Positions 33,701-44,390 of a DNA stretch of 64,000 bases are shown here, one piece after another. The notes beneath the pieces were generated by a model. It was not told the origin of the DNA. It saw nothing but the letters and a program-made list of their open reading frames with translations, and ran no database searches. The position numbers and the translations under genes are program-made. Each line of letters begins with the position of its first letter. Within the stretch, counting starts at the first letter, position 1. Source of the stretch: Phragmites australis (lineage: Eukaryota; Streptophyta; Magnoliopsida; Poales; Poaceae); contig NC_084938.1 of assembly GCF_958298935.1 (NCBI RefSeq), positions 5,401,501 to 5,465,500 of the forward strand, read 5' to 3'.

Positions 33701-33956
33701 CGACCAGCGATGAAATTTTACGAATTTCGAGAATTTCAGAGGAGAATGAAATATATATGGGCGATGGTATATATAATCCTACAAGGCTGCCATGTATACA
33801 TGTACGTGGACACGTACCTTCAATCGGATCGGTTCTTGGTGCTTGCTGAGCTTGAGCAGCTGCAACCCATGAGCACGCAAGCAGGAGCAGCCACACGAGC
33901 TGCCCATGGCCACCGCTGCTGCTGCTGCTGCTCCTGCTCCTGCATCCCATGGTCAT
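27711..33956 (-). CDS. LRR-malectin receptor-like Ser/Thr kinase (LRR-VIII-2), 24 exons
   Basis: Predicted plasma-membrane receptor kinase of 1033 aa, like Arabidopsis At1g56130/At1g56140. Exons (minus strand): 33956-33818, 33446-33260, 32970-32899, 32666-32595, 32507-32436, 32132-32061, 31951-31880, 31797-31726, 31441-31370, 31274-31203, 31109-31035, 30962-30891, 30796-30731, 30630-30565, 30469-30425, 30335-30271, 30182-29803, 29711-29513, 29415-29257, 29178-29060, 28917-28707, 28631-28400, 28317-28167, 28070-27711. Every intron is GT-AG, every junction keeps frame, and no stop interrupts. Residues: signal peptide about 1-38, N-terminal CSGVAVD region 47-108, LRRs 109-410 (ten 72-75 bp and two 66 bp exons), malectin domain 430-623, membrane segment about 640-665. 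In the kinase: [10 protein letters not shown] 707-716, Lys728, HRD 822-824, DFG 842-844, APEY near 868. It is an RD kinase and looks active. A second ATG two codons in (33950) has the better ACCATGG context. Confidence 0.93.
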
Positions 33957-33988
33957 CTCTCTCTCACACACAGAGACGAGTTGGATGC

Positions 33989-33998
33989 TATTTAAATA
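33989..33998 (-). promoter_or_regulatory. Possible TATA element of the receptor-kinase gene
   Basis: On the minus strand a CATATTTAAATAGC stretch lies 33-42 bp upstream of the first ATG. If used, the 5' leader would be very short, so a more distal start is also possible. Confidence 0.25.
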
Positions 33999-35394
33999 TG
34001 CACACAAGGACACAGTTGTGTGCATGCCATGTTACATGGGTAGCAACTACTTTGAAGGTAGGTACACCAATTATTTAACAGTTTTGCTAATTTTTGGATC
34101 ACTTGAAAAATTTTATTATCTCTGGATGACATAAATCCACATCTACATACATGGTTTAAAATTGCAAATATAACAGGAGCCGTTGTTGGTTGATGATCTA
34201 ATGGTTGAAAAAAGTGACTGAAAAGTAACAATATTTCAGTAACTTGAAATTAGACACTCCTGTTATTTAGTGGGTTATTTTCCTTTCTAATAATTTTGTC
34301 GGATGCTAGAATTTCATTTCATTTTTACCACTTTTGGTCAAATAGGATACTCATGTGGTTTGGTGGAAGTGAGTGTGGTCATGGTTGTTGAGGTTGCTGA
34401 GGTCATGCATTCAGGAGACGTCTCTCCCAGAACAGTCAATGGTACTATTATACACGAACGGAGTTGGTTACTGTGTTCGTGGTGGAACCTCCTCACCCGG
34501 TGAGTTCTCAATTCTGCATGAATGCTGGTATTTATTTAGGATTAAATTTTAAAAAGAATAATATATATAGTTGTGTTTAGTGGTCAAAGTAGGTGTCTAC
34601 GCTATATTGTTATGTCTTCAATCTTGTTTAAACATATGTTAGGATGTATTCACGTAGGTGTGTGTAAACGTGAGTGTAGTATAAGTACATGTGTGCGTCC
34701 AATTTATATTTAAAAAATGATACTATTGTACAACCACTAGAAAATTTTAAATGACACAAAATTGCTACTACAAACTCAAGAGTTAAATATAATTCGTTCT
34801 AAAAAAACGAGTTAGATATTATTTTGACAAACTCAAGAGTTAAATATAATTCGTTCTAAAAAAGCGTGTTAGATATTATTTTGACATGATATCTATCGCA
34901 GCAATTTACTGTGATATATGTTGTAGGCATCAAACATTTGCTACTTGGTACAAAATGTTAAGAAGTACCACTCACCTAGTTGTAAGGGACACATAAAAAT
35001 CATCCACTTGCTTTGAAACTGACAGGTACATAGTACATTGTAACAGCGCCTTTAGTCAGTGTCGCTCTCTTATCATCGAACCATCGGTGGACATTAAAAC
35101 TACGTTTTGAATGGATTGTGATCGCTGCATACGACCAACACTACATAATTGAATAATGGATTGTGATCGACGCATAGGAACAACTCTTTTTTTGACATTA
35201 TAAATCGCGCAAATCAAATGCGATGCCGAGAAAATCCGCTCCATGAAAGTTGCTGGAAACTAAAGATAGCTAATATATATTGCTATCAAGCTTTTGTCAT
35301 CTTGACCAAGTACAAGCGACGACTCCACGGTGATATGTACCAGAGTCAACTCACGCAAAGTGATATTGCCAATAGCTACTTAAAACCCGACTGT
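33999..35394. other. Upstream intergenic region of the receptor-kinase gene
   Basis: AT-rich with no gene. It contains a short direct duplication: 'AACTCAAGAGTTAAATATAA' followed by TTCGTTCTAAAAAA at about 34775-34806 and again at about 34830-34862. Proximal promoter elements are probably in the first kilobase, but no single motif stands out. Confidence 0.45.
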
Positions 35395-35870
35395 ATTAAT
35401 ATTTGTATAGTCCGTTCATTAGCTATAACCATCATAAATATCGTAGGAGCCAAAAAAACCGATTGTAGTATTATATTATCACAGTCGGTTTCATACCAGA
35501 ACTGACGGTAATAATAGTATAGTCAGTTCACGAATTCATTGTGTTAAATTTCGTTTAAGTCGGGCGAAAGTCACAAAGTGACAGTGCTGTCATTGACAAT
35601 AACTGAAGGGCTCAACTATCAGTGCCAGCACGAATCAATACTGAAAGTCCCTTTATTATCTGTAACGTTGTGGTATGAATCGGCACTGATAGTAACTTTT
35701 CAGTGTCCATTTTTAGCGTCTCAACTATTGTTCGTACGCGAGAGTTTAATAACCGGTACTGAGACGTCTTCAGTATCAGTTTTTGCACAACCAATATTAA
35801 TAGAGTGCTACTTATAACATGTTACTTAGTAGTGCGTGCTGTCATCAACAATAATTGAAGGGCTCAAAAC
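35395..35870. repeat. CACTA-like subterminal repeat block (left)
   Basis: Short motifs built on TCAGTGCC/GGCACTGATAGT, ACTGACGGTAATA and CCGATTGTAG recur in both orientations, the pattern of CACTA subterminal regions. A segment of about 33 bp starting GTGCTGTCAT occurs twice (35586-35618 and 35837-35869). No terminal CACTA end was found. Confidence 0.4.
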
Positions 35871-36364
35871 CTTATCTATCCGCAGCTCTTCTCCTTTGCC
35901 AAACGGACACACACGCTCAACCTTTCTCTTTCCATCAGCTCCCCTTCTTTCCCATAGGCTCAACCTTATCTCTTCACAGGGAGTGAGAGAGCGCGCCTGG
36001 CGTCGCGGCCTCGACTGCCGGCGTGACAGGGAGGGCAAGGAGGTGGCCGGCTGCCAGCTGCCATTGAGGGAAGAGGAGAACGCCCTGGCTGCGAGCTACT
36101 GAGGGACGAGAAGGAGGTGCCACTGAGGATGAGGAGGAGGCGACGATGCCCAACTTTCCATCTTGACCTTGTAAAAAAGCGAGATCCAAACCTGGGAGAA
36201 CTACGTGCTTTTTTACTACTAGCAACCGCAAATGTGTAACATGTGAAATTTGTAAGCATGTAATGCATCGAATCGAACGAGCACTTGGATCACATAGAAC
36301 CATGTATTTTGAATATACCAGCAACGGATGGGCGTCATTGGCCTGCACGCATGGACGTCAATAT

Positions 36365-36600
36365 TTAAGCGCAACACGGGCCCAACGCGCCCGGCGCAAC
36401 CAGGCGTCGGGGCATGAGATGTGGAACCTGTGCCTGCACTCGGGCACCACGCCCCGCACCTCGCCGTCCATGTACTCGCTGAGGCAGATGGATCACATGG
36501 CATTGCCCCACGGCGGCCTTGCCGGAGAATGGGGCCGACCGGGCCGAGCCCCACAGGAGATGAAGCTTCTGCCGTGAACGAGGAGTAGGACTGGGCATCA
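36365..36600 (-). pseudogene. RING-H2 (ATL-type) E3 ubiquitin ligase gene relic
   Basis: On the minus strand one frame reads a TGA codon followed by SICLSEYMDGEVRGVVPEC, then RHRFHISCPDAWLRR. This matches the RING-H2 pattern C-X2-C-X14-C-X1-H-X2-H-X2-C, with the first Cys replaced by the stop. The last two Cys (the C-P-X-C end) are lost after a probable frameshift at about 36385. The upstream part is not in the same frame. Intact family members are small membrane-anchored ubiquitin ligases; this copy cannot fold a RING. It lies between two CACTA-like repeat blocks, suggesting capture of a gene fragment by a transposon. Confidence 0.6.
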
Positions 36601-36754
36601 CTGCGTCCATGAATTTAGCCGCACGTCTACAACATCGTGGACACCCTCCGTACCATGCTGCCCTGCACAAGCTGCTACCACCCACTGTCATCGACACGTC
36701 CGTCTTCCAGCTCGCCCACCCCGCGCATCCTCCCAGCACCTGGATCTCACTATG

Positions 36755-37265
36755 TCAGAATACCATATCAGTAATGGATGATAATTATCATTAGTGATAA
36801 TTTATGTACTCGTTATTTTTATCGTGTCGTTAATAATAAAATATTAGTAGCAGGTTTGCACATGTCATTAATAACTGTCGTCAGTGACGGCTTATAATTA
36901 AAACTCATCACTAAAATACGTCTCCTATTACCTGAGCAAGTCTGTTATCCGCTACTAGTGACGGTCATTAGTGATGGATAGATTTTCAACTCATCATTGG
37001 GACTCGGTCATTAGTGATGTGTGGTAACCATACCCTGTCACTGGGACTCAATCTTTAGTGAGGTCATAATGACACTCGTCACTGATGACTCAGTCATTAG
37101 TGAGAGGTGGTAAGTGCACCTGCCACTAATAATTGGATTGTCAATGACTGGTTATAACAGAACCTATCACTAATGGTCGAGTTATAGTGACGGGTGCGGT
37201 TACAACCCATCATTAATGAGTTCTTTAGTGACGCGTGAACTTTTCACCCGTCACTAATGTTCTCG
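36755..37265. repeat. CACTA-like subterminal repeat block (right)
   Basis: A dozen or more diverged copies of (A/T)TTAGTGACGG/CCGTCACTAAT lie in both orientations, with an almost perfect hairpin at about 37224-37258 (TTTAGTGACGCGTGAA against TTCACCCGTCACTAA). This is the typical subterminal structure of CACTA transposons. A matching terminus was not found. Confidence 0.5.
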
Positions 37266-37749
37266 TCCCCTGAAGGATTTATCTGTGTACTAACTACATC
37301 CTGAAGCAATATTAGGATTTGAAAGCCGTCTTCTCCTACAAATAAGACACATCCAGATACCCACATCGAGATCACTCAAAACATTCATGCCATAATCACC
37401 GTACATTTTTACCATGTATTTCAAGATACCCACATTGTAAAGACTAAAGTCATGAGATATCCGCATACACATAATCAAAGCGTATTATGAACGAGGTGAT
37501 CCGTCCTCCGATGTGGAAAAGTGCAAACTCCTCGATGTTGCCGTCCGGTATGCTGAATTCCTACTGAATGAAAATAGTTATGGAAAAAATATGCAATTAG
37601 CGTAAGCAAAATCATTTTATCATCGGATATTAGTAATGAATGAAAGCAGCTATGAAAAGACTATGCAATTAACTTACACCTGGAAATTTCATATCTTTTG
37701 CTGCCATGATTAGCATAAGAAATCAAGTTGAAATATGTCTTCATTTATA
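37266..37749. other. Intergenic, nothing recognised
   Basis: AT-rich sequence between the repeat block and the Copia B LTR. No gene or transposon end is seen; a phrase of about 20 bp ending TATGCAATTA recurs around 37570-37600 and 37640-37675. Confidence 0.4.
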
Positions 37750-38601
37750 TGTGATGAGTGATTGATAAGGTTATCGATTTGGTTTGTCAAGATTTGGATT
37801 GCTTGAGCTTGGTTTGAGAATTTTGATTATGGACTAATTGGAGTTGGAGTTGGAGAAATATGTTTTCTTGTCTCATAGTGTGCAAGTGACGGATGCAACT
37901 TGGCGGTTAACGGCGGGTGATCGGTGTTAAACGGGTGCTTGGTGCTGGACGAGTATACTATAAAAGAGGGGTATTTTGGTAACAAGCTAGAAAACTTAGT
38001 AGTCAATTTTTCTATGCCTATAAATAGAGGGGTAGGGCTACGAGAGAGTTTGAGTCAGCCACTTGAACCCCTTATACTACCCATTTGAGAATCTAGTGCT
38101 AGGGTTTTAGAGAAGAGGAATATGAGTGTTTGGCCTATGTAATAGGTGAGAGTTTTTTGAGAGAAAAATCCTTATAATCCGCCTAAAATAGTGCTAGCCT
38201 ATTTGAGTAATGAAGTTTATATTTTTGCATATACTTGAATTCCCCTCATTCTAGTCTATCTCTATTGGTTCCCTTGCAAGTTTGCAAGTTTTCCTTTTTC
38301 ACTTGTGATTTTCTTTTTCTTTTTTAGCTGCAGTTTTTTCATCTTTGTGAAGTAATTCTTCTTGTTGTTAGAGACATAAATATTCATATACTCATGCTTT
38401 TGAGATGGTCTTGAATCCCCTTACCTCTATACCACAAACTTGGAGAGTTGCTCATTTCGATGACTGTCTTTTTGCTTTGTTATTCATTTAAGTTTTAAGC
38501 TTTTGTGCATAAAGACACATAGAATTTTGCAATAAATTTGTAAGGCACTGATTCACCCCCCCCCCCCCCCCCGCCCTCTAGTCGCCTATCTCAGTCCTAT
38601 A
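37750..38601 (+). repeat. Copia B 5' LTR (852 bp, shortened)
   Basis: Starts TGTGATGAGTG and ends TCAGTCCTATA before the primer site. It has a TATA-like CTATAAATAG (38018-38027). Compared with the 3' LTR it lacks about 415 bp (the counterpart of roughly 39948-40362) and about 110 bp near its end. A long C run (about 17 bases near 38555-38572) replaces a 5-C run in the other LTR. Confidence 0.78.
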
Positions 38602-38669
38602 ATTGGTATCAAAGCCGGTTTGATCACTTGTTGACCCTAACAAACTGGCTCTGTGACTTGTAGGTGACA

Positions 38670-39739
38670 TGAAGAAAAGTGGGAAGATTCCTTTGTTCGA
38701 TGGTCGGAATTTTTCGTACTAGAAGGTGCGCATGAAGGCGTATCTTCTAAGTCAAAGAAGTGCAATATGGAAAATAGTTGATTCCAATTATGCAGTCTCT
38801 GCTGCTTGCACTACTCATGTTCAAATCGAATAGTATGAGGCCAACAACAAGATCAAAAATATTTTATTCACAAGCCTAAGTCAGAATAAGTTTGACAGGG
38901 TCCAACACCTCCGTACTACTCGAGAGTTCTAAACTACACTGAGTGTCTTTCATGAAGGCACTAATCAGATTAAGACCAGAAGCCAAAGCATATACAACCA
39001 AGAATATCAAATGTTTACTCAAGGGCCTGGTGAATCTCTAGATGCTATGTTTGCTCATTTTGATGGAATTATGAGCAACCTTAGATCCACTGGTGTTTTG
39101 CCCTACTCTGATCATGAGAGGGCGATCAAACTTCTATACGCTCTCGATCGTAGCATATGGGAAGTGAAGATCTTGAGCATTGAAGAGTCACCAAGTTATG
39201 ACATATTAACTTCTAATGAACTCTTCAGCAAGCTCAAGTCCATCAAGATATCCAAGATGGCTCGAATAGGTCTCAGAAACTCCCCGCCTCAGAACATAGC
39301 GTTGGTTTTCGGATCTAATGGTAGCAATTAGGCTGGAGCTAGCTTTTCTTGTGCTAACACTTCACCGAGTGGTTTTGCTTTGTCTTCCTTGGTTTCTATC
39401 ACAGAGGAGCAGGTAGATGCACTGGATGATATCATTTTTTGTGGCTCTTCTCATGCACTTGTGGCTAAATTTGCAAAAACTATGACCAAGGAGTTTAAAA
39501 TATCGATGATGGGTGAGCTCAATTTCTTCCTTGGACTTCAAATTAAGCAATGCAAGCAGGGTACATTCGTCCACTAGACGAAGTACACCAATGAGCTGCT
39601 CAAGAAGTTCAACATGAGCGATGCGAAGTCCTTAGCGACACCGATGGCTACCTCGACTATGTTGATGAAGATGGTGAAGCAGTGGACCAGCGGGAGTTCA
39701 GGAGCATGATTGGCTCCCTCCTGTACCTGACGGCAACAA
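38670..39739 (+). pseudogene. Copia B gag-RT fusion relic
   Basis: The gag start (MKKSGKIPLFDGRNFSY, 38670) continues through a UBN2 region (FTQGPGESLDAMFAHFDGI and so on, open 39011-39331) with stops near 38720, 38832, 38931 and 39330. At about 39425, after EQVDAL, the sequence becomes RT (DDIIF, then SMMGELNFFLGLQIKQ) in the same frame. The RT end RPDI at about 39740 touches the 3' LTR. The fusion arises from deletion of about 3 kb of expected pol sequence. No function is expected. Confidence 0.75.
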
Positions 39740-39748
39740 GACCGGACA

Positions 39749-41405
39749 TGTGATGAGTGATTGAAGAGGTTGTCGATTTGGTTTGTCAAGTTTTAGACTT
39801 CTTGAGTTTGGTTTGATAATTTTGATTATGGACTAATTGGAGTTGGAGTTGAAGAAATGTGTTTACTTGTTTCATGGTATCCAAGTAACGGATGCAACTT
39901 GACGGTTGATGGTGGGTGATCGGTGCTAAGCGGGTGCTTAGTGCCGGACGATCAAGTAGGCTGGACGAAGTCAAGGGTAATCCTAGCTGTACACGTGGAG
40001 GTCAAGTAAAGTATGAAACAGAGGATGAAGATGACATGTTGACAAAGTCAAGCGAAATGGATGCCGGTGCAAGTGACAAGGCGGCCTGAGGGATCAGGAG
40101 CGGGAGAGATTTGTCGACAGTCAGGATCGCAAGATGGAATACATGTGTCAACATCAAAGCGCTTGCTTAAGCAAGTGGCAAGTCACACTTTGAGAAGTGT
40201 GCAGAGGGTTTCACAGTTAGGTCTCAAAACCGTGGGAGGACTGGAGGAGTATGTGGCACCATCGTGAAACTTGTGTTGAGCCAAAGCTAAGTCGTGAAGA
40301 CATCACGGCCATTCGATAGACGGAGCAAGAAACAGACAAAAAAAACACTCAGTGATAGGTAGGAGTGTACTACAAGAGAGGGGTATTTTGGTAACAAGTT
40401 AGGGAACTTAAGGGTCAAATTTTCTAGGCCTATAAATAGAGTGGTAGGGCTATGAGAGAGTTTGAACCAGCCATTTGAGCCTCTTATACTACCCATTTGA
40501 GAGCCTAATGCTAGGGTTTTAGAGAAGAGAAAGATGAATGTTTAGCCTATGTAATAGGTAAGAGTTTTTTTTAGAGAAAAATCCTTGTAATCTTCCTACA
40601 ATAGGGTTGATCTATTTGAGTAATGAAGTTTATATTTGTGCATATGCTTGAATTCCCATTCTTCTAGTCTCTCTCTATTGGTTCCCTTGCAAGTTTGCAA
40701 GTTTTCCTTTTTCGGTTGTTATTTTCTTTTGCTTTTTAAGCTGTAGTTTTTTCACCTTTGTGAAGTAAGGCTATCCCTAACTGATTCCCGTCAGGGCCCA
40801 AAATCCCTTCACAAAGGGATTTTCATTCCCTTCAGTGTTCCAACGGTTTTTCTTCACGGTTCCCGTCATAAAAGGATTCCTAAGGTCACCCCCTTCAGGA
40901 AGGGATTCTCTCTCCTTTCCCTTCACGAATCCCTTCGAAGGGAAGCTGTTGGAGATAAGAGAAAATTAAGGAAATGAGAACGGGGAGGGGAATTGGGAAG
41001 GGAACGAAATGAAGAGAATATGGTTGGACATGGTCTAATCTTCTTGTTGCTAGAGATATAAATATCCATATACTCATGTATTTGAGAGGGTCTTGAATCC
41101 TCTTGCCTCTAGACTATCAACTTAGAGAGTTGCTTCTCTCGGTGACTGTCTTTTTGCTTTGTTATTCATTTAAGTTTCAAGCTTTTGTGCATAAAAATAC
41201 ATGAAATGGTTTTAAATAGAGTCTATGGTTCATATTTTATCTGTAAAGTCATGTTGTCTTGGAACTTTCTTTCTCTCTTTGTGTGTTTATGCTTTCGTTT
41301 GTGTGTTTTTAAGGAGCATTGGATGAACAAGAGTAGGTCATCTATTTCGTAAGAACTTTGTAAGGCGCTTATTCACCCCCTCTAGTCGCCTATCTCGGTC
41401 CTACA
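39749..41405 (+). repeat. Copia B 3' LTR with inserted MITE
   Basis: Starts TGTGATGAGTG like the 5' LTR and ends TCGGTCCTACA. It is 1657 bp including a 267-bp MITE and its duplication at 40766-41038. It has a TATA-like CTATAAATAG (40431-40440). It is the more complete of the two LTRs. Confidence 0.78.
40769..41035. mobile_element. Tourist-like MITE, copy 1
   Basis: 267 bp between TAA duplications at 40766-40768 and 41036-41038. Ends are GGCTATCCCTAAC and GTTGGACATGGTC (imperfect inverted repeats). The 5' LTR of Copia B lacks the insert, giving an empty-site comparison within the same element. The TAA duplication points to the PIF/Harbinger superfamily. Confidence 0.85.
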
Positions 41406-41725
41406 TAACAGCATGTGACGCGCAATGTACAAGCTGCAGACGTTACCCGATGGTTGTATCTTACGTAGTATCTCCTATTTTCGTGCCGCATCAGGACCAG
41501 GATTGGGTATGGCAGAACGCAGATACGAGGGGAGACAGTGGCATGGCACACTCAACCAGGTTTGACAGGGAGGGAGGGTGTGGTGCGTTGGGCTTGACCC
41601 TTGGGGGCCATTGTGACTGTGAGGGATGGTGGTGCGGGGAGGAGGGGCGACATGGATGTGATGGGGCGATGTCGTGAGGCGAGGCTATGCAGACAACGAT
41701 AATGTGAGGCAGTAAAAAGAAGCAC
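41406..41725. other. Intergenic, GC-rich, nothing recognised
   Basis: A GC-rich 320 bp stretch with short frames and no domain, between Copia B and the CACTA-like element. Confidence 0.35.
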
Positions 41726-43424
41726 TACCACAGTACAAGTGAAAGCATACAGAGTGTCACAGATGGTTTTTTAGGATCTGTCACTGACAAAATACACTTA
41801 GACGGTTGCTAAGACAGACATGTTTGTAACAAAACCATCATCTGGGTGTGCCTGTACTCACAGATGATTTTTACAAATTCATCTTTTACTATCATACAGA
41901 CACAGACAGTGTTTAGAAAAACTCATCTGTGATATTGTCACAGATGGTTTCTTGTAAGATCCGTCTATGTTTGTATGATTTATATAGACAGATTTTCTGA
42001 AAACCCATCTATACTTATAGACTCTGATACTATTTTAAATTTGACCACTCGTCTCTCTGGCTCTTTTGGCTTCCCACACACATAACTCGCTTGTCTCTCT
42101 GGCTCTCTAGCTTTCCACAAACACAATCGCTCGTTTCCCCTCGCTCACTCAATACAAAGTGATGAGGAGTGTTCATCTTTCTAGCTCTACTCGTTGCTAA
42201 GAGAGCCCATTCTGTGACGGTTAGCTAGGGTTTTTTCCACATCGGAGGAGCGAGATCTTGGCATCGAATCTCCTTCCCTATACTGAGGTGATTATTGTAG
42301 GGTTTTCATTGCGGTTTTGTTAGAGTTTGCTTCTATTTGTGTAACTGAGGGTAATGTGTTGTTTCCATCGTAGATCTGCATTATCTCTCTTTACTGCTAT
42401 CAGGCGCTGGCAAGATGGGGTTGTCCCTATGTCTTTTTCATGGTATGGATGCTTGGAGTTGATTTCGGTCGTATGGACTTCATGCTCTTCGCTGTTGTGA
42501 AAGGCCCCTTCGTGAACTCTGTTTTTGTTGTGAATCACGTTTTATATTCTGTTTTTACACATGGAAATTTCTCTATTGCTTCAAGATTGGTTTGAACGCG
42601 AATGTCTTACTTAACCATAGCTGACGGTTTGGCAGCAATACAGTTTGGTTCTTGCATGTGACTAAGTTTGTCAGAATGGAGCCTGATCTAGATGACATTG
42701 AGATGATCATTGAAAATGATGCTTATGTTGATATTGTGCTGAAACGCAGACGGCTGAGATGATGTCAATCATTTAATCCTTTTGGAAGACGGCATCAACC
42801 AATGATGTCAATTATCTCGTTCTTCTGGAAGACAATGTCTCCAATTATGTCAATCATCTTATCCTTTTGGAAGACGACGTCAATGCTATCAAGCATCTCA
42901 TCCTTTTGGAAGCAAAATGTGTATAGCTAGGAATTATGTATAGCTAGCTAGGTTTATGTGTTTTGAATAATGTGTGATGTTATTAACCTTTGTGATATGT
43001 AAATGCATGTGTTAAAGTTCTGAACAATGTGTGATTGATGTTCTAAACAATATGCTAATGTGTGATATATAAATAATGCTCGTGGTGTTGTTTAATTTGT
43101 GAATCATGAAGTGTGTATGTTATATTATGAGCGCAACCATGAAGCAAAATGGCTTCTCAGGGAAAAAAGGTTACACAAACGATTTTCTAAAAAAAATATT
43201 TGTGACATTTTATACAAATGGGTTTTAACAAAAGTCGTTTGTGACTCTTACTACTCATAGATAGTTTTACAAAAAATTCATCTACGTGTATCTTTATTAT
43301 TGATGAAGTTATAACCGTCTATAATAAAGTTAATATCATATACATTTTTATAGATACGGAACCTATAACCGTATGTGATAGAATTTAAAATCTGTCTGTA
43401 ATAATCCGTTCTGAAGTATTGAAG
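41726..43424. mobile_element. CACTA-like non-autonomous element
   Basis: It begins CACTACCACAGTA and has subterminal CACAGATGG/ACCGTCTGTGA-type motifs at 41755-42010 and in the reverse arrangement at 43195-43410. The right end (GGTAGTATG at about 43423) is a poor match to the left end, so both termini and the class need checking. No transposase is recognised. The interior holds a fourfold tandem repeat. Confidence 0.45.
42761..42912 (+). repeat. Tandem repeat, about 42-bp unit, nearly four copies
   Basis: Units begin near 42761, 42804, 42846 and 42885. The shared core is TCAATCAT-CT-ATCCTTTTGGAAGAC. The 42-bp period equals 14 codons, but stops cross the array, so coding is not supported. Confidence 0.65.
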
Positions 43425-43945
43425 GTAGTATGAGAGGAGCGAGGGAGATGGGAAGATGGGCATCGGTGGGGGTTGGAGGAGGCGTGACGTCTGTTAGGGA
43501 AGAAAGGAAACGACTGAAAGACAGAATAAAGGAGGCATGATTTATGAGAGCGGGATGAGAGATGATGAGTTTTTATATAAATTATGTTTGGTGTTTGATG
43601 GGATCTAATATAAGAGCAATGTTGGCTGCTTAATCTACAGGGTTAGATAGCCGAGATATTTTGGATACGTCAAACTAGTGCTTTGTTTAGATAGAAGATT
43701 CTTCTATGTTTGGATCTCGTTTTTTTACAAGGTTCATCAAGACGGGAAAAAGGAAAAAGGGGCCGCGGTATATGCATGTTTTGTCTTCGTTGATGGAGTG
43801 CGTTTGATTTGTCATTGACATGGATGTTTCTAGTTTAGCTGTTCCGTTGCCTTTGTTGAATTTTCAGTACTATATCTATATATATCTCATGCTTGGACCA
43901 ATGCACGCAGTATGACAGATTCAATAGACCGAGTCAGTGTGTTAG

Positions 43946-44203
43946 GAAATTTCACGAGTCTAAACTTATTTAGCCATTCTGCATGTACGGATCGTGAAAT
44001 GTTCAAAGCTAAGGCTTCACATCAACTGGTGCGTGCAGACATGTATTGAAGAATTGTATAGGAAATATGACGTGAAATTTCATGGGGTCTAGACTCATTT
44101 AGCCACTCTGCATGTACGGATCATGAAATGTTCAAATCTAAGCCTTCACATCAACTGCTGCGTGCTGACATGTATTGGAGAATTGTATAGGAAATATGAC
44201 GTG
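43946..44203. repeat. Tandem duplication of about 128 bp
   Basis: 43946-44073 and 44074-44203 are about 90% identical by eye; both contain TGCATGTACGGATC and end GGAAATATGACGTG. The surroundings are intergenic (43425-44390) with no gene. Confidence 0.75.
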
Positions 44204-44390
44204 TACTGTGACTTGTCCGAGTACGCGGTTATGACGAGAAACTAATGGTTAAGTTGAACTGGAAGATCACATTTGAAATAAAAGTCGACCTATATCGGCT
44301 GGTCCCGGAAAGACAGTGCTACGTGCGGAAGGAAGAGGGAAATTCGTCTTCCAACCTAGCTGTAATTTCAATGCTGGTGCATGATCCGGC

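Larger units (their letters stand above)
37750..41405 (+). mobile_element. Internally deleted Copia element B
   Basis: Two related LTRs (37750-38601 and 39749-41405) flank 1147 bp of internal DNA. The primer site TGGTATCAAAGCC (38604-38616) follows the 5' LTR after AT. Internally a gag relic runs straight into the end of reverse transcriptase, which in turn runs into the 3' LTR. Protease, integrase, most of RT, RNase H and the polypurine tract are deleted. The flanking pentamers (TTATA and TAACA) do not match. It is a dead deletion derivative. Confidence 0.8.
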
